Source: Pseudomonas deceptionensis
GTDB taxonomy: Bacteria > Pseudomonadota > Gammaproteobacteria > Pseudomonadales > Pseudomonadaceae
NCBI RefSeq assembly: GCF_900106095.1
Contig: NZ_FNUD01000002.1
Span: forward strand, 2,625,501-2,689,500
DNA: 64,000 nt
Direction: 5' to 3'
Shown here in pieces: positions 8,012-15,898 of the stretch. The notes below the pieces were generated by a model, which made no database searches, had not been told where the DNA came from, and saw nothing but the letters and a program-made list of their open reading frames with translations. Both the position numbers and the translations under genes were made by a program. Every line of letters starts with the position of its first letter. Position 1 is the stretch's first letter.

Positions 8012-9028
8012 ATGAACCAGTCCGCCAAAATTACTGCTATCGAATACGTGTTGCCTGCACAAACCCTGTCGAATGAAGATTTGGAGCGTGATTTTCCTGA
8101 GTGGAATGTGGACAAGATTTTCGGCAAGACCGGTATTAATAAGCGTCAAGTAGTCGGGGTTAACGAATGCGCCTCCGATTTGGCTTTTAAGGCATGCGAA
8201 AAGCTGATTGACGCCGTGGACCTTGACCGCTCTGATATTGACTTTATTATCCTGTGTACGCAAAGTCCTGATTATTTTTTACCGGCAACAGCTTGCATTC
8301 TCCAAGACCGTTTGGGGCTTTCAACGCGATGTGGTGCCTTTGATTTTAATCAGGGATGTTCCGGCTTCGTTTATGGTTTGGGCTTGGCCAAAGGTTTGAT
8401 CGAAACCGGTCAGGCTAAAAACATTTTGTTGGTGACTGCGGATACTTATAGCAAATATATTCACCCAGCAGATAAAAGTGTTCGTACCTTGTTTGGTGAT
8501 GCCGCTGCAGCCACTTTGATTCAGGCTGTGGCCAGTGGCCCTTTTATCGATCGCTTCCGTTATGGTACTGATGGAGCCGGTGCTAAAAATCTAATAGTGC
8601 CAATTGGCGGCGCGCGCAGTCCTTCAGCGTTGAATCCATCGCCTGAACTGTACGCGGATGATAGCGGTAACGCTCGAACAGACGCTAACCTGTATATGAA
8701 CGGAGCCGCCATATTTGAGTTCTCGATGACTCGAATCCCACAGCTTATGGCATCGATGTTCGACGACTCGTTCTCGATTGACGATGTTGACTTGTTTGCA
8801 TTTCATCAGGCCAACAAGTTTATGCTTGACTCCTTGCGCCGTCGGTTGAAGTTGCCGGCTGAAAAATTTATTTCCGAATTCGAGCACTGTGGTAACACAG
8901 TGTCATCGAGCATTCCTATCGCCCTGAAAGAATCACTAGATAAAGGTGTGTTATCCGTAGGAAATACTGTCGTTTGTGTTGGTTTTGGCGTGGGATATTC
9001 TTGGGCAGGATGTGTAATCAAGTGGTAA
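8012..9028 (+). CDS. KASIII (FabH)-like 3-oxoacyl-ACP synthase, copy B
   Basis: The 338-residue second KASIII-like protein is related to, but clearly diverged from, the one at 5505. The catalytic residues are intact: Cys116 in NQGCSGFVYG, His265 in FHQANKFM, and Asn295 in CGNTVSSS. The C-terminal VGFGVGYSWAG is conserved. The ATG at 8012 follows the acyltransferase stop by four bases; the frame open to 7976 lies inside that gene. Two active synthases could give two chain lengths, use two starter CoAs, or form a heteromer. It probably ends the coupled block, since a 49-base gap precedes the aminotransferase. Confidence 0.86.
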   Translation: MNQSAKITAIEYVLPAQTLSNEDLERDFPEWNVDKIFGKTGINKRQVVGVNECASDLAFKACEKLIDAVDLDRSDIDFIILCTQSPDYFLPATACILQDRLGLSTRCGAFDFNQGCSGFVYGLGLAKGLIETGQAKNILLVTADTYSKYIHPADKSVRTLFGDAAAATLIQAVASGPFIDRFRYGTDGAGAKNLIVPIGGARSPSALNPSPELYADDSGNARTDANLYMNGAAIFEFSMTRIPQLMASMFDDSFSIDDVDLFAFHQANKFMLDSLRRRLKLPAEKFISEFEHCGNTVSSSIPIALKESLDKGVLSVGNTVVCVGFGVGYSWAGCVIKW

Positions 9029-9077
9029 ATATGCTTGGGTAACCATTTATTTTCAGTGTTTCCGTAGGGGTTATTCT

Positions 9078-10256
9078 GTGCTGAATACTAAATTTTCTCC
9101 TTGGCCTTCTTTCACCGAAGAAGAAGCCAATGCTGCTCGCGATGTCATCTTGTCGAACAAGGTCAACTACTGGACAGGCCAGGAAACGCGCTCTTTCGAG
9201 AAAGAGTTCGCCGAGTGGTCGGGTGCTGAATATGCCGTTGCCCTGGCCAATGGCACCGTTGCCCTGGACTTGGCGTTGAAAGCGCTAGGAATAGGGGCAG
9301 GAGATGAGGTGGTTGTTACGTCCCGCACGTTCCTGGCGTCGGTTTCCAGTATCGTTAATGCCGGTGCAGTACCCGTGTTTGCCGATGTTGATCTGGACTC
9401 GCAAAATTTCACAGCGCAAACGATCCGAGCTGTTTTGACGCCACGTACCAAGGCTCTGATCTGTGTTCATTTGGCAGGATGGCCATGTGATATGGATCCG
9501 ATCATGGCACTGGCCGATGAGCATGGCCTGAAAGTGATTGAAGATTGTGCCCAGGCTCACGGTGCGTTCTATAAAGGTCGGCCGGTCGGTTCTATTGGTC
9601 ATATTGGTGCCTGGTCATTCTGTCAGGACAAGATCATGACCACTGGAGGTGAGGGCGGTATGGTCACCACCAATGATCGCCAGCTTTGGGCTGATATGTG
9701 GGCCTATAAAGACCACGGCAAGAGCTGGGAAGCCGTGTATGAGCGTGAGCACGCACCAGGTTTTCGTTGGCTGCATGAAAGTTTTGGTACTAACTGGCGG
9801 ATGCTTGAAGTTCAGGCCGTCATTGGTCGGATTCAATTGCGTCGAATGCAGGACTGGCACCTTGCTCGCTTGGATAATGCACAGGCCATCTGGAAAACGG
9901 CTCAGCAGCTCCCGGCGCTGCGTGTTCCCGTATTGCCTGACAATGAGGTACACGCTGCTTATAAGTGTTATGTATTTGTTCGGCCTGAATGCCTGAAGCA
10001 GGATTGGTCCCGGGATCGTATTCTCAATGAAATTATCGCTCGGGGTGTGCCGGCCTTTTCCGGCTCATGCTCTGAGGTTTATCTGGAAAAGGCTTTCGAC
10101 AATACCGGCTGGCGGCCGGCGCAACGCTTGGTAAATGCGAGAGAGTTGGGCGACACGAGCATGATGTTTATGGTTCATCCTACATTGACCGCGCAAGAGA
10201 TCGAGTTGACCTGCAAGGTAATCAGTGAGGTTGTTCAGGAAGCTTCGTTGATGTGA
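9078..10256 (+). CDS. DegT/DnrJ/EryC1/StrS PLP-dependent sugar aminotransferase (PglE-like)
   Basis: The 392-residue sugar aminotransferase starts at a GTG with GGGG seven bases upstream. The family features are ALANGTVALDLAL near residue 55, VVVTSRTFLASVSS, EDCAQAHGA, and the PLP lysine Lys185 in FCQDKIMTTGGEGGM. Such enzymes transfer an amino group to a 4-keto-6-deoxy UDP-sugar. Together with WbpM (dehydratase) and the PglD-like acyltransferase this gives UDP-2-acetamido-4-acylamino-2,4,6-trideoxy-hexose, i.e. a bacillosamine-type sugar. C3 versus C4 amination cannot be decided from sequence, but the PglC/PglD company favours C4. Base composition already approaches that of the core genes. 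Confidence 0.85.
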   Translation: MLNTKFSPWPSFTEEEANAARDVILSNKVNYWTGQETRSFEKEFAEWSGAEYAVALANGTVALDLALKALGIGAGDEVVVTSRTFLASVSSIVNAGAVPVFADVDLDSQNFTAQTIRAVLTPRTKALICVHLAGWPCDMDPIMALADEHGLKVIEDCAQAHGAFYKGRPVGSIGHIGAWSFCQDKIMTTGGEGGMVTTNDRQLWADMWAYKDHGKSWEAVYEREHAPGFRWLHESFGTNWRMLEVQAVIGRIQLRRMQDWHLARLDNAQAIWKTAQQLPALRVPVLPDNEVHAAYKCYVFVRPECLKQDWSRDRILNEIIARGVPAFSGSCSEVYLEKAFDNTGWRPAQRLVNARELGDTSMMFMVHPTLTAQEIELTCKVISEVVQEASLM

Positions 10257-10341
10257 GGTGTAACCTTGCAGTAACGGGATGGGGCATTGGGCTGTAGAGT
10301 GTTGATGGTTTTTAGAGCAGCAAAAGGTGTTCAAGGGATTT

Positions 10342-12339
10342 ATGGATAAAATTCGAGCGTACTTACTCAACCTTTCGCGGCGGCAAAAACGCGTTATACA
10401 GGTCACCACGGATATAGTGCTCGTTTGGCTTGCCTTGTGGCTGGCATTCGGCGTACGCCTGGGCATTGACGAGATGGTCAACCCTGTCAAATTGCATTTT
10501 TGGCTATTTGTCTCCGCCCCAATTGTAGCCATCCCCTTTTTCATCCGTTTCGGCATGTACCGCGCCGTCATGCGCTATTTTGGCAACGACGCCCTGATCG
10601 CAATCATCAAGGCTGTCAGTCTGTCTTCGCTTGTCCTGGCCGTGGTGATGTACTGGTACAGCACCCCTGAGATCGCCGTACCGCGCTCGATCATTTTCAA
10701 CTACTGGTGGCTGAGCCTGATCATGCTCGGCGGTTTGCGCCTGGCCATGCGTCAATACTTCTTGGGTGATTGGTTTGCCGCTGCCCAGCATGTGCCATTC
10801 ACTAACCGTGATGACGGTCTGCCGCGCGTGGCCATTTACGGTGCAGGGGCAGCTGGTAATCAATTGGTTGCTGCATTACGTATGGGCCGTGCCATGCGGC
10901 CCGTGGCGTTTATTGATGACGATGAGAGCATTGCTGATCGCATCATTTCAGGATTGCAGGTTTACAAGCCCGAGCACATTCAGCAGATGATCGAGCGTAC
11001 GGGTGCGCAGGAGTTGCTATTGGCGATCCCTTCTTCATCCCGCGGTCGTCGTCGTGAGATTTTGGGTTTGCTTGAAGGGTTTCCGCTCCACGTTCGCAGT
11101 GTCCCAGGCTTTATGGACTTGGCCAGCGGACGGGTCAAGGTTGACGATATTCAGGAAGTGGATATTGCCGATTTGCTGGGCCGTGATGCGGTACCCGCGC
11201 AAGGAGAGTTGCTGGAGCATTGTATAAAAGGCCAGTGCGTCCTGGTGACGGGTGCCGGCGGGTCTATTGGTTCAGAGCTGTGTCGTCAGATTTTGCAACT
11301 GGGGCCGACAACTTTGCTGCTGTTCGATCACAGCGAGTTTAACCTGTACAGCATTCTTGGTGAGCTGGAGCAGCGGGTTAATCGCGAGTCGCTTTCAGTA
11401 AAGGTGTTGCCGATTTTGGGCTCGGTGCGTAACCCGCACAAGTTGCTGGATGTGATGAAGACCTGGCGTGTCGATACGGTCTATCACGCTGCGGCCTACA
11501 AGCACGTGCCAATGGTTGAGCACAATATTGCCGAAGGCGTGCTTAACAACGTTATTGGCACGCTCAATACCGCCCAGGCTGCCTTGCAGTCGGGTGTGGC
11601 CAACTTTGTGCTGATCTCTACTGACAAGGCTGTACGGCCGACCAATGTGATGGGCAGTACCAAGCGCCTGGCCGAGATGACGCTCCAGGCACTTAGTCGA
11701 GAAGTGGCTCCGGTGTTGTTTGGTGATGCTGCCAATGTCTCGCGGGTTAATAAAACCCGCTTCACTATGGTTCGTTTTGGCAATGTGCTGGGCTCTTCGG
11801 GCTCGGTGATTCCACTCTTTCACAAACAGATCAAGGCCGGTGGGCCGTTGACTGTGACGCACCCCAAGATCACCCGTTACTTCATGACTATCCCCGAGGC
11901 GGCGCAACTAGTGATTCAAGCCGGCTCCATGGGCCAGGGCGGTGATGTGTTTGTTCTTGATATGGGTGAGCCTGTTCGTATTGTCGAACTGGCGGAGAAG
12001 ATGATTCACCTTTCCGGTTTGAGCGTGCGCTCGGAAAAAAACTTGCATGGCGATATCGAGATCGAGTTCACAGGCCTGCGCCCCGGTGAAAAGCTTTACG
12101 AAGAGTTGCTGATTGGTGACAACGTAGTAGCGACACGGCATCCGATGATCATGTGCGCTAATGAAGACCTTTTGTCCTGGGATGAGCTCAAGCAACGCCT
12201 GTCGCATTTGCTTGAGGCTGTTGATCAGGATGACTACGTAAGGGTTCGCCAACTGTTGCGCGATACCGTCAGTGGTTATGCCCCCGAGGGCGAAATTGTG
12301 GACTGGATCCATCAGCAGCGTCGTAGCGACTTATCGTGA
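10342..12339 (+). CDS. wbpM: WbpM-type UDP-GlcNAc 4,6-dehydratase (membrane-bound, PglF family)
   Basis: The 665-residue product equals P. aeruginosa WbpM in length. Four hydrophobic segments fill about residues 20-140, followed by a CoA-binding-like Rossmann domain (YGAGAAGNQLVAAL) and a C-terminal SDR domain with VTGAGGSIGSEL. The dehydratase signature STDKAVRPTNVMGSTKR has Met in place of the usual catalytic Tyr, as in the SMK triad of this family. The reaction turns UDP-GlcNAc into UDP-2-acetamido-2,6-dideoxy-4-hexulose, precursor of FucNAc, QuiNAc and bacillosamine. I preferred ATG 10342 because it gives the WbpM N terminus (MDKIRAYLL); a GTG at 10327 would add five residues. In Pseudomonas wbpM commonly closes the O-antigen locus. 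Confidence 0.93.
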   Translation: MDKIRAYLLNLSRRQKRVIQVTTDIVLVWLALWLAFGVRLGIDEMVNPVKLHFWLFVSAPIVAIPFFIRFGMYRAVMRYFGNDALIAIIKAVSLSSLVLAVVMYWYSTPEIAVPRSIIFNYWWLSLIMLGGLRLAMRQYFLGDWFAAAQHVPFTNRDDGLPRVAIYGAGAAGNQLVAALRMGRAMRPVAFIDDDESIADRIISGLQVYKPEHIQQMIERTGAQELLLAIPSSSRGRRREILGLLEGFPLHVRSVPGFMDLASGRVKVDDIQEVDIADLLGRDAVPAQGELLEHCIKGQCVLVTGAGGSIGSELCRQILQLGPTTLLLFDHSEFNLYSILGELEQRVNRESLSVKVLPILGSVRNPHKLLDVMKTWRVDTVYHAAAYKHVPMVEHNIAEGVLNNVIGTLNTAQAALQSGVANFVLISTDKAVRPTNVMGSTKRLAEMTLQALSREVAPVLFGDAANVSRVNKTRFTMVRFGNVLGSSGSVIPLFHKQIKAGGPLTVTHPKITRYFMTIPEAAQLVIQAGSMGQGGDVFVLDMGEPVRIVELAEKMIHLSGLSVRSEKNLHGDIEIEFTGLRPGEKLYEELLIGDNVVATRHPMIMCANEDLLSWDELKQRLSHLLEAVDQDDYVRVRQLLRDTVSGYAPEGEIVDWIHQQRRSDLS

Positions 12340-12448
12340 CTACATACTCTGCAACGCAGTGAGTTTTGACACTCGAGAACCATCGCCTAAGTTTGGATTA
12401 CAGCTCAGGAAAGCTGTTTCCACTTAACGATGTAATGGAGTGTCACTT

Positions 12449-12778
12449 ATGCGTACTGCGTTTATTTCTTCTGTGTTTTTGGCTCTGATGGTGGGTGTTT
12501 CCAGTGTGGCTCATGCTGCGCCTTCGGCAAAAGTGGCTGAACCGGTTGCTGTCACTCAAGTCGCACCGGATGCTCATTTGGTGACAATCAACCTCAATAC
12601 AGCGGATGAGGCGACACTTCAGCGAGAGCTCTCTGGTGTAGGTGCCGCTAAAGCCAAGGCGATAGTGGTTTACCGCGAAGCTAACGGTAACTTCACTTCA
12701 ACGGATGAACTGCTGGAGGTTAAAGGGATAGGTAAAGCGATCTTTGAGAAAAACCGCCATAAGGTGGCAGTAAACTAA
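12449..12778 (+). CDS. ComEA-like helix-hairpin-helix DNA-binding protein, secreted
   Basis: The 109-residue protein begins with a clear signal peptide (charged MR, hydrophobic core, cleavage near AHA-AP at residue 23). It has a C-terminal helix-hairpin-helix pair (INLNTADEATLQREL, GVGAAKAKAIVVYRE, VKGIGKAIFEKN). That is the ComEA architecture, in which periplasmic DNA is held during uptake. GGAG lies eight bases before the ATG at 12449. A gene of this kind also follows wbpM in P. aeruginosa. A strong terminator follows. DNA uptake as its role here is family inference only. Confidence 0.85.
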   Translation: MRTAFISSVFLALMVGVSSVAHAAPSAKVAEPVAVTQVAPDAHLVTINLNTADEATLQRELSGVGAAKAKAIVVYREANGNFTSTDELLEVKGIGKAIFEKNRHKVAVN

Positions 12779-12795
12779 GCCAAGCGGATAAAAGT

Positions 12796-12823
12796 AAAAA
12801 GCCAGTCATTGACTGGCTTTTTT
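12796..12823 (+). terminator. Rho-independent terminator after comEA-like gene
   Basis: A 7-bp stem (GCCAGTC / GACTGGC) with a 3-base loop is flanked by A5 and T6. The A tract makes it usable in both directions, so it may also end the TetR gene that converges from the right. Confidence 0.9.
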
Positions 12824-12843
12824 GTATCTGGCGAAAAGGATGT

Positions 12844-13407
12844 TCAAGCTTGCACGGTGGGCTGTTTCAAAGCACTTCGTGTTGCGTCCAGGATCTTTTC
12901 TTTTAGCTCGGCATTCTCTGCCCCTCTCGCAAGCACCAGCGCCCCGACGAGGGTTGCGAAGATCACGATGCTTTGGTCTTCGACGTCTGGTCCGTGGAGT
13001 GTGTCCTGGATCTGTTTGAGCCTGGCGTCGATAACGTAGTCGGTGGTCGCGCTGGCTTGCCCCTGTTGCGCCATTTCTGAGGACATGGTCGGTAGCGGGC
13101 AGCCCTCATGGGGAGAGGTGAGGTGCCATTCAGACAGATAGGCGTCGATGAAGGCATTCAGCGGCTGTGGCTGGCTGAACAGCTCTGCACAAAGCCCGTC
13201 AACCTGACCGGCTGCGTGTTGCAGGGCTTTCTCTACCAACTCGTTTTTGGACGAGAAATGGGCATAGAAACCTCCGTGGGTCAGCCCCATTGATTTCATT
13301 AAGGGTTGCAGGCCCGTTGCGCCAATCCCGTCTCTTCGGAAGAGCCCGGATGCTTCCTTGATGATGCGCTGATGGGTTTGGGCCTTGTGATCTTGTGAGT
13401 AGCGCAT
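12844..13407 (-). CDS. TetR/AcrR-family transcriptional regulator
   Basis: The 187-residue protein has an N-terminal TetR helix-turn-helix (about residues 10-56, with GATGLQPLMKSMGLTHGGFYAHFSSKNELV). The all-helical ligand domain contains CPLPTMSSEMA. I used ATG 13407; the frame extends to a TTG at 13428 without a good ribosome site. No target gene is adjacent in a divergent arrangement, so the regulon is unclear. It converges on the comEA-like gene across a bidirectional terminator. Confidence 0.85.
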   Translation of the reverse strand: MRYSQDHKAQTHQRIIKEASGLFRRDGIGATGLQPLMKSMGLTHGGFYAHFSSKNELVEKALQHAAGQVDGLCAELFSQPQPLNAFIDAYLSEWHLTSPHEGCPLPTMSSEMAQQGQASATTDYVIDARLKQIQDTLHGPDVEDQSIVIFATLVGALVLARGAENAELKEKILDATRSALKQPTVQA

Positions 13408-13543
13408 GACAGGTGTCTCTTTATGCAATGGACAATCATAGCGTTGAGTTCCAAGGAGGTGCAGCGGTGTTTAGTGCAATTGTGTGTAGGTTTTTCCTTG
13501 GAAACTCATTCTGTTGCGATACAGGCCCTGACCGCCAAGTGGG

Positions 13544-13711
13544 TTACCTGTCCTTCGATTCTTTGGCATCCATTTCAGCATTGCGTTCGGCTACGCGTTT
13601 GCGCTGTTCATCGGTCAGTTCAACTTTGTTGGCTGTGTCGCGCAGGGTCATCAGCCCGCCGACGATAACCCCGATGGCGACAATAAGTATTAACCAGGCA
13701 TACCAGGGCAT
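13544..13711 (-). CDS. DUF2897 small membrane protein
   Basis: The 55-residue protein is mostly one transmembrane helix (MPWYAWLILIVAIGVIVGGL) followed by a charged cytosolic tail rich in Glu, Arg and Lys. The sequence fits the DUF2897 family of pseudomonads, whose function is not known. The ATG at 13711 is chosen because GGAG lies seven bases upstream; longer in-frame starts exist at 13723 and 13744. Confidence 0.75.
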   Translation of the reverse strand: MPWYAWLILIVAIGVIVGGLMTLRDTANKVELTDEQRKRVAERNAEMDAKESKDR

Positions 13712-13832
13712 AGTGTTCTCCATGATGCGAGCATCACTGAGCAAGATCTGCGCAGTGGGTTGCTGTCTATAATATTGAGTAAGTTTGTATGTACAGGTTC
13801 TATTGTAGGTCGCTTATCCTTCTGCGCGCGTT

Positions 13833-13869
13833 ATTACCCCGGTAATGACTAAAATCGTGAATTTACGAT
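13833..13869. promoter_or_regulatory. Two inverted repeats in front of pyrF
   Basis: ATTACC-CC-GGTAAT (13833-13846) is followed eight bases later by ATCGT-N6-ACGAT (13854-13869). Both lie 70-110 bases before pyrF in the region divergent from the DUF2897 gene. They look like protein-binding sites or a promoter-overlapping operator. No regulator is assigned. Confidence 0.35.
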
Positions 13870-13939
13870 CATCGGGTGCCGGTGAGCGGCTGGTTCCGCT
13901 ACAATGCGCGCCGATTTCGACCAGCCTGAGAACCCGCTA

Positions 13940-14638
13940 ATGTCCGACTGCCAGACTCCTATTATCGTCGCCCTGGATTTCCCGACGCGTGATGCAGCAC
14001 TGAAACTGGCTGATCAGTTGGACCCCAAGCTATGCCGCGTCAAAGTGGGCAAAGAGCTGTTCACCAGCTGCGCTTCGGAAATTGTCGGCACTCTGCGTGA
14101 CAAGGGTTTCGAAGTGTTCCTGGATCTCAAGTTCCACGATATCCCCAATACCACGGCAATGGCGGTTAAAGCGGCTGCCGAAATGGGCGTGTGGATGGTT
14201 AACGTGCACTGTTCGGGCGGGTTGCGCATGATGGCCGCGTGCCGTGAAGTGCTCGATAAACGTACCGGCCCTCAGCCGCTGCTGATTGGTGTGACCGTGC
14301 TGACGAGCATGGAGCGTGAAGACCTTGCCGGTATAGGCCTGGATATCGAGCCTCAAGAGCAGGTGCTGCGTTTGGCTGCCCTGGCGCAAAAAGCCGGGCT
14401 GGATGGCCTCGTGTGTTCGGCTCTTGAAGCTCAAGCGCTCAAAGCTGCGCACCCGGGCCTCAAACTGGTAACCCCGGGTATTCGCCCGGCGGGCAGTGCG
14501 CAGGATGACCAGCGCCGTATTCTGACCCCGCGTCAGGCGCTGGATGCAGGCTCTGACTATCTGGTGATTGGCCGTCCAATCAGCCAGGCGGCTGACCCGG
14601 CCAAGGCGTTGGCTGCTGTGGTCGCGGAACTGGCTTAA
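13940..14638 (+). CDS. pyrF: Orotidine-5'-phosphate decarboxylase
   Basis: The 232-residue TIM-barrel enzyme catalyses the last step of de novo UMP synthesis. The catalytic Asp/Lys network is visible in [10 protein letters not shown] near residues 60-70. [11 protein letters not shown] at the N terminus and [11 protein letters not shown] near the C terminus bind the phosphate. I used ATG 13940; a longer frame to 13904 would add an unconserved leader. The gene stands alone, with a hairpin just downstream shared with the converging oxidoreductase. Confidence 0.96.
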   Translation: MSDCQTPIIVALDFPTRDAALKLADQLDPKLCRVKVGKELFTSCASEIVGTLRDKGFEVFLDLKFHDIPNTTAMAVKAAAEMGVWMVNVHCSGGLRMMAACREVLDKRTGPQPLLIGVTVLTSMEREDLAGIGLDIEPQEQVLRLAALAQKAGLDGLVCSALEAQALKAAHPGLKLVTPGIRPAGSAQDDQRRILTPRQALDAGSDYLVIGRPISQAADPAKALAAVVAELA

Positions 14639-14659
14639 GCGCTCAAGACTGAGTGCATC

Positions 14660-14690
14660 CTGTGGGAACTGGCGCTGCCGGCGCCCACAG
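14660..14690. repeat. REP-like inverted repeat between convergent genes
   Basis: CTGTGGG and CCCACAG enclose an inner GGCGC / GCGCC pair. It lies between the ends of pyrF and the oxidoreductase and probably acts as a two-way transcription end. Confidence 0.6.
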
Positions 14691-14702
14691 GAGCCTTGCG
14701 TT

Positions 14703-15707
14703 TTAGACTTTCAAGATCAACTTGCCGTTGTTTTCCCCGCTAAACAGTTTCATCAAGGTTTCCGGGAAAGTTTCGAGCCCTTCGACAATATGTTCCTTGC
14801 TTTTGAGTTGGCCTTTGGCCAGCCATCCCGCCATTTCTTGCCCGGCCGCGCCATAGCGATCGGCATAGTCAAATACGATAAAGCCTTCCATACGGGCGCG
14901 ATTGACCAACAGTGACAAGTAGTTGGCCGGGCCTTTTACGGCTTCCTTGTTGTTGTACTGGCTGATTGCTCCGCAGATCACGACGCGGGCCTTGAGGTTC
15001 AGGCGGCTGAGTACCGCGTCAAGAATATCGCCACCTACGTTGTCGAAAAATACATCGACGCCTTTAGGGCATTCGCGTTTCAGGCCAGCGATTACGTCTT
15101 CATTTTTGTAGTCGATGGCCCCGTCAAAACCGAACTCTTCGATCAGCGATTTGCACTTCTCTTGTCCGCCCGCAATGCCTACTACACGGCAGCCTTTGAG
15201 CTTGGCAATTTGCCCGGCAATACTGCCGACGGCACCTGCGGCGCCGGAAATGACCACGGTATCACCGGCTTTAGGCGCGCCTACTTCGAGCAAGGCGAAA
15301 TAGGCGGTCATGCCGGTCATGCCCAAAGCGGACAAATACACGGGCAAGGGGACGAGGTTCGGGTCGACCTTGTAGAAACTCCGGGGTTCGCCCACGTAGT
15401 AATCCTGCACGCCGAGTGCGCCGTTCACGTAGTCACCCACTGCAAAGTCCGGGTGCGCGGAGGCGATTACTTTGCCTACACCCAAAGCGCGCATTACTTC
15501 GCCAAGACCCACTGGCGGGATGTAGGACTTGCCTTCGTTCATCCAGCCTCGCATGGCCGGGTCGAGGGAAAGGTACTGGTTCTTGACCAGGATCTGGCCT
15601 TCTTTGGGCTGGGCAACCGGCACTTGCTGGTAGGTAAACGTATCGCGGGTGGCTGCACCCACAGGGCGTTTGGCGAGAAGGAATTGGCGGTTGGTCTCGG
15701 CGGTCAT
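14703..15707 (-). CDS. NADP-dependent MDR-family oxidoreductase (CurA / leukotriene B4 dehydrogenase-like)
   Basis: The 334-residue protein is a zinc-free medium-chain reductase: YLSLDPAMRGWMN near residue 45, a Rossmann motif VISGAAGAVGSIAGQIAK near residue 150, and YFDNVGG-like VFFDNVGGDILDAV. Family members reduce alpha,beta-unsaturated ketones or aldehydes with NADPH; E. coli CurA (YncB) is the closest type by motif. I used ATG 15707; a GTG at 15716 would add three residues. It is a single gene and its physiological substrate is not evident. Confidence 0.85.
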   Translation of the reverse strand: MTAETNRQFLLAKRPVGAATRDTFTYQQVPVAQPKEGQILVKNQYLSLDPAMRGWMNEGKSYIPPVGLGEVMRALGVGKVIASAHPDFAVGDYVNGALGVQDYYVGEPRSFYKVDPNLVPLPVYLSALGMTGMTAYFALLEVGAPKAGDTVVISGAAGAVGSIAGQIAKLKGCRVVGIAGGQEKCKSLIEEFGFDGAIDYKNEDVIAGLKRECPKGVDVFFDNVGGDILDAVLSRLNLKARVVICGAISQYNNKEAVKGPANYLSLLVNRARMEGFIVFDYADRYGAAGQEMAGWLAKGQLKSKEHIVEGLETFPETLMKLFSGENNGKLILKV

Positions 15708-15898
15708 CTCTGGCACTCAGCTAAAGGACAATGCTTGTAGATAGACCTTCTTGATCATTGCAGCAAGTGAATATGGGCTCAGGAATGGTTTTTCATTAGT
15801 TCTGGTGATTTTACTAGGCGCAGTTTTATCACTTCGATAAATAAGGGTTTGATAGGTGTGTGCTTACACTGAGTGTTTCCCGTTCGAGGATAAAAATA

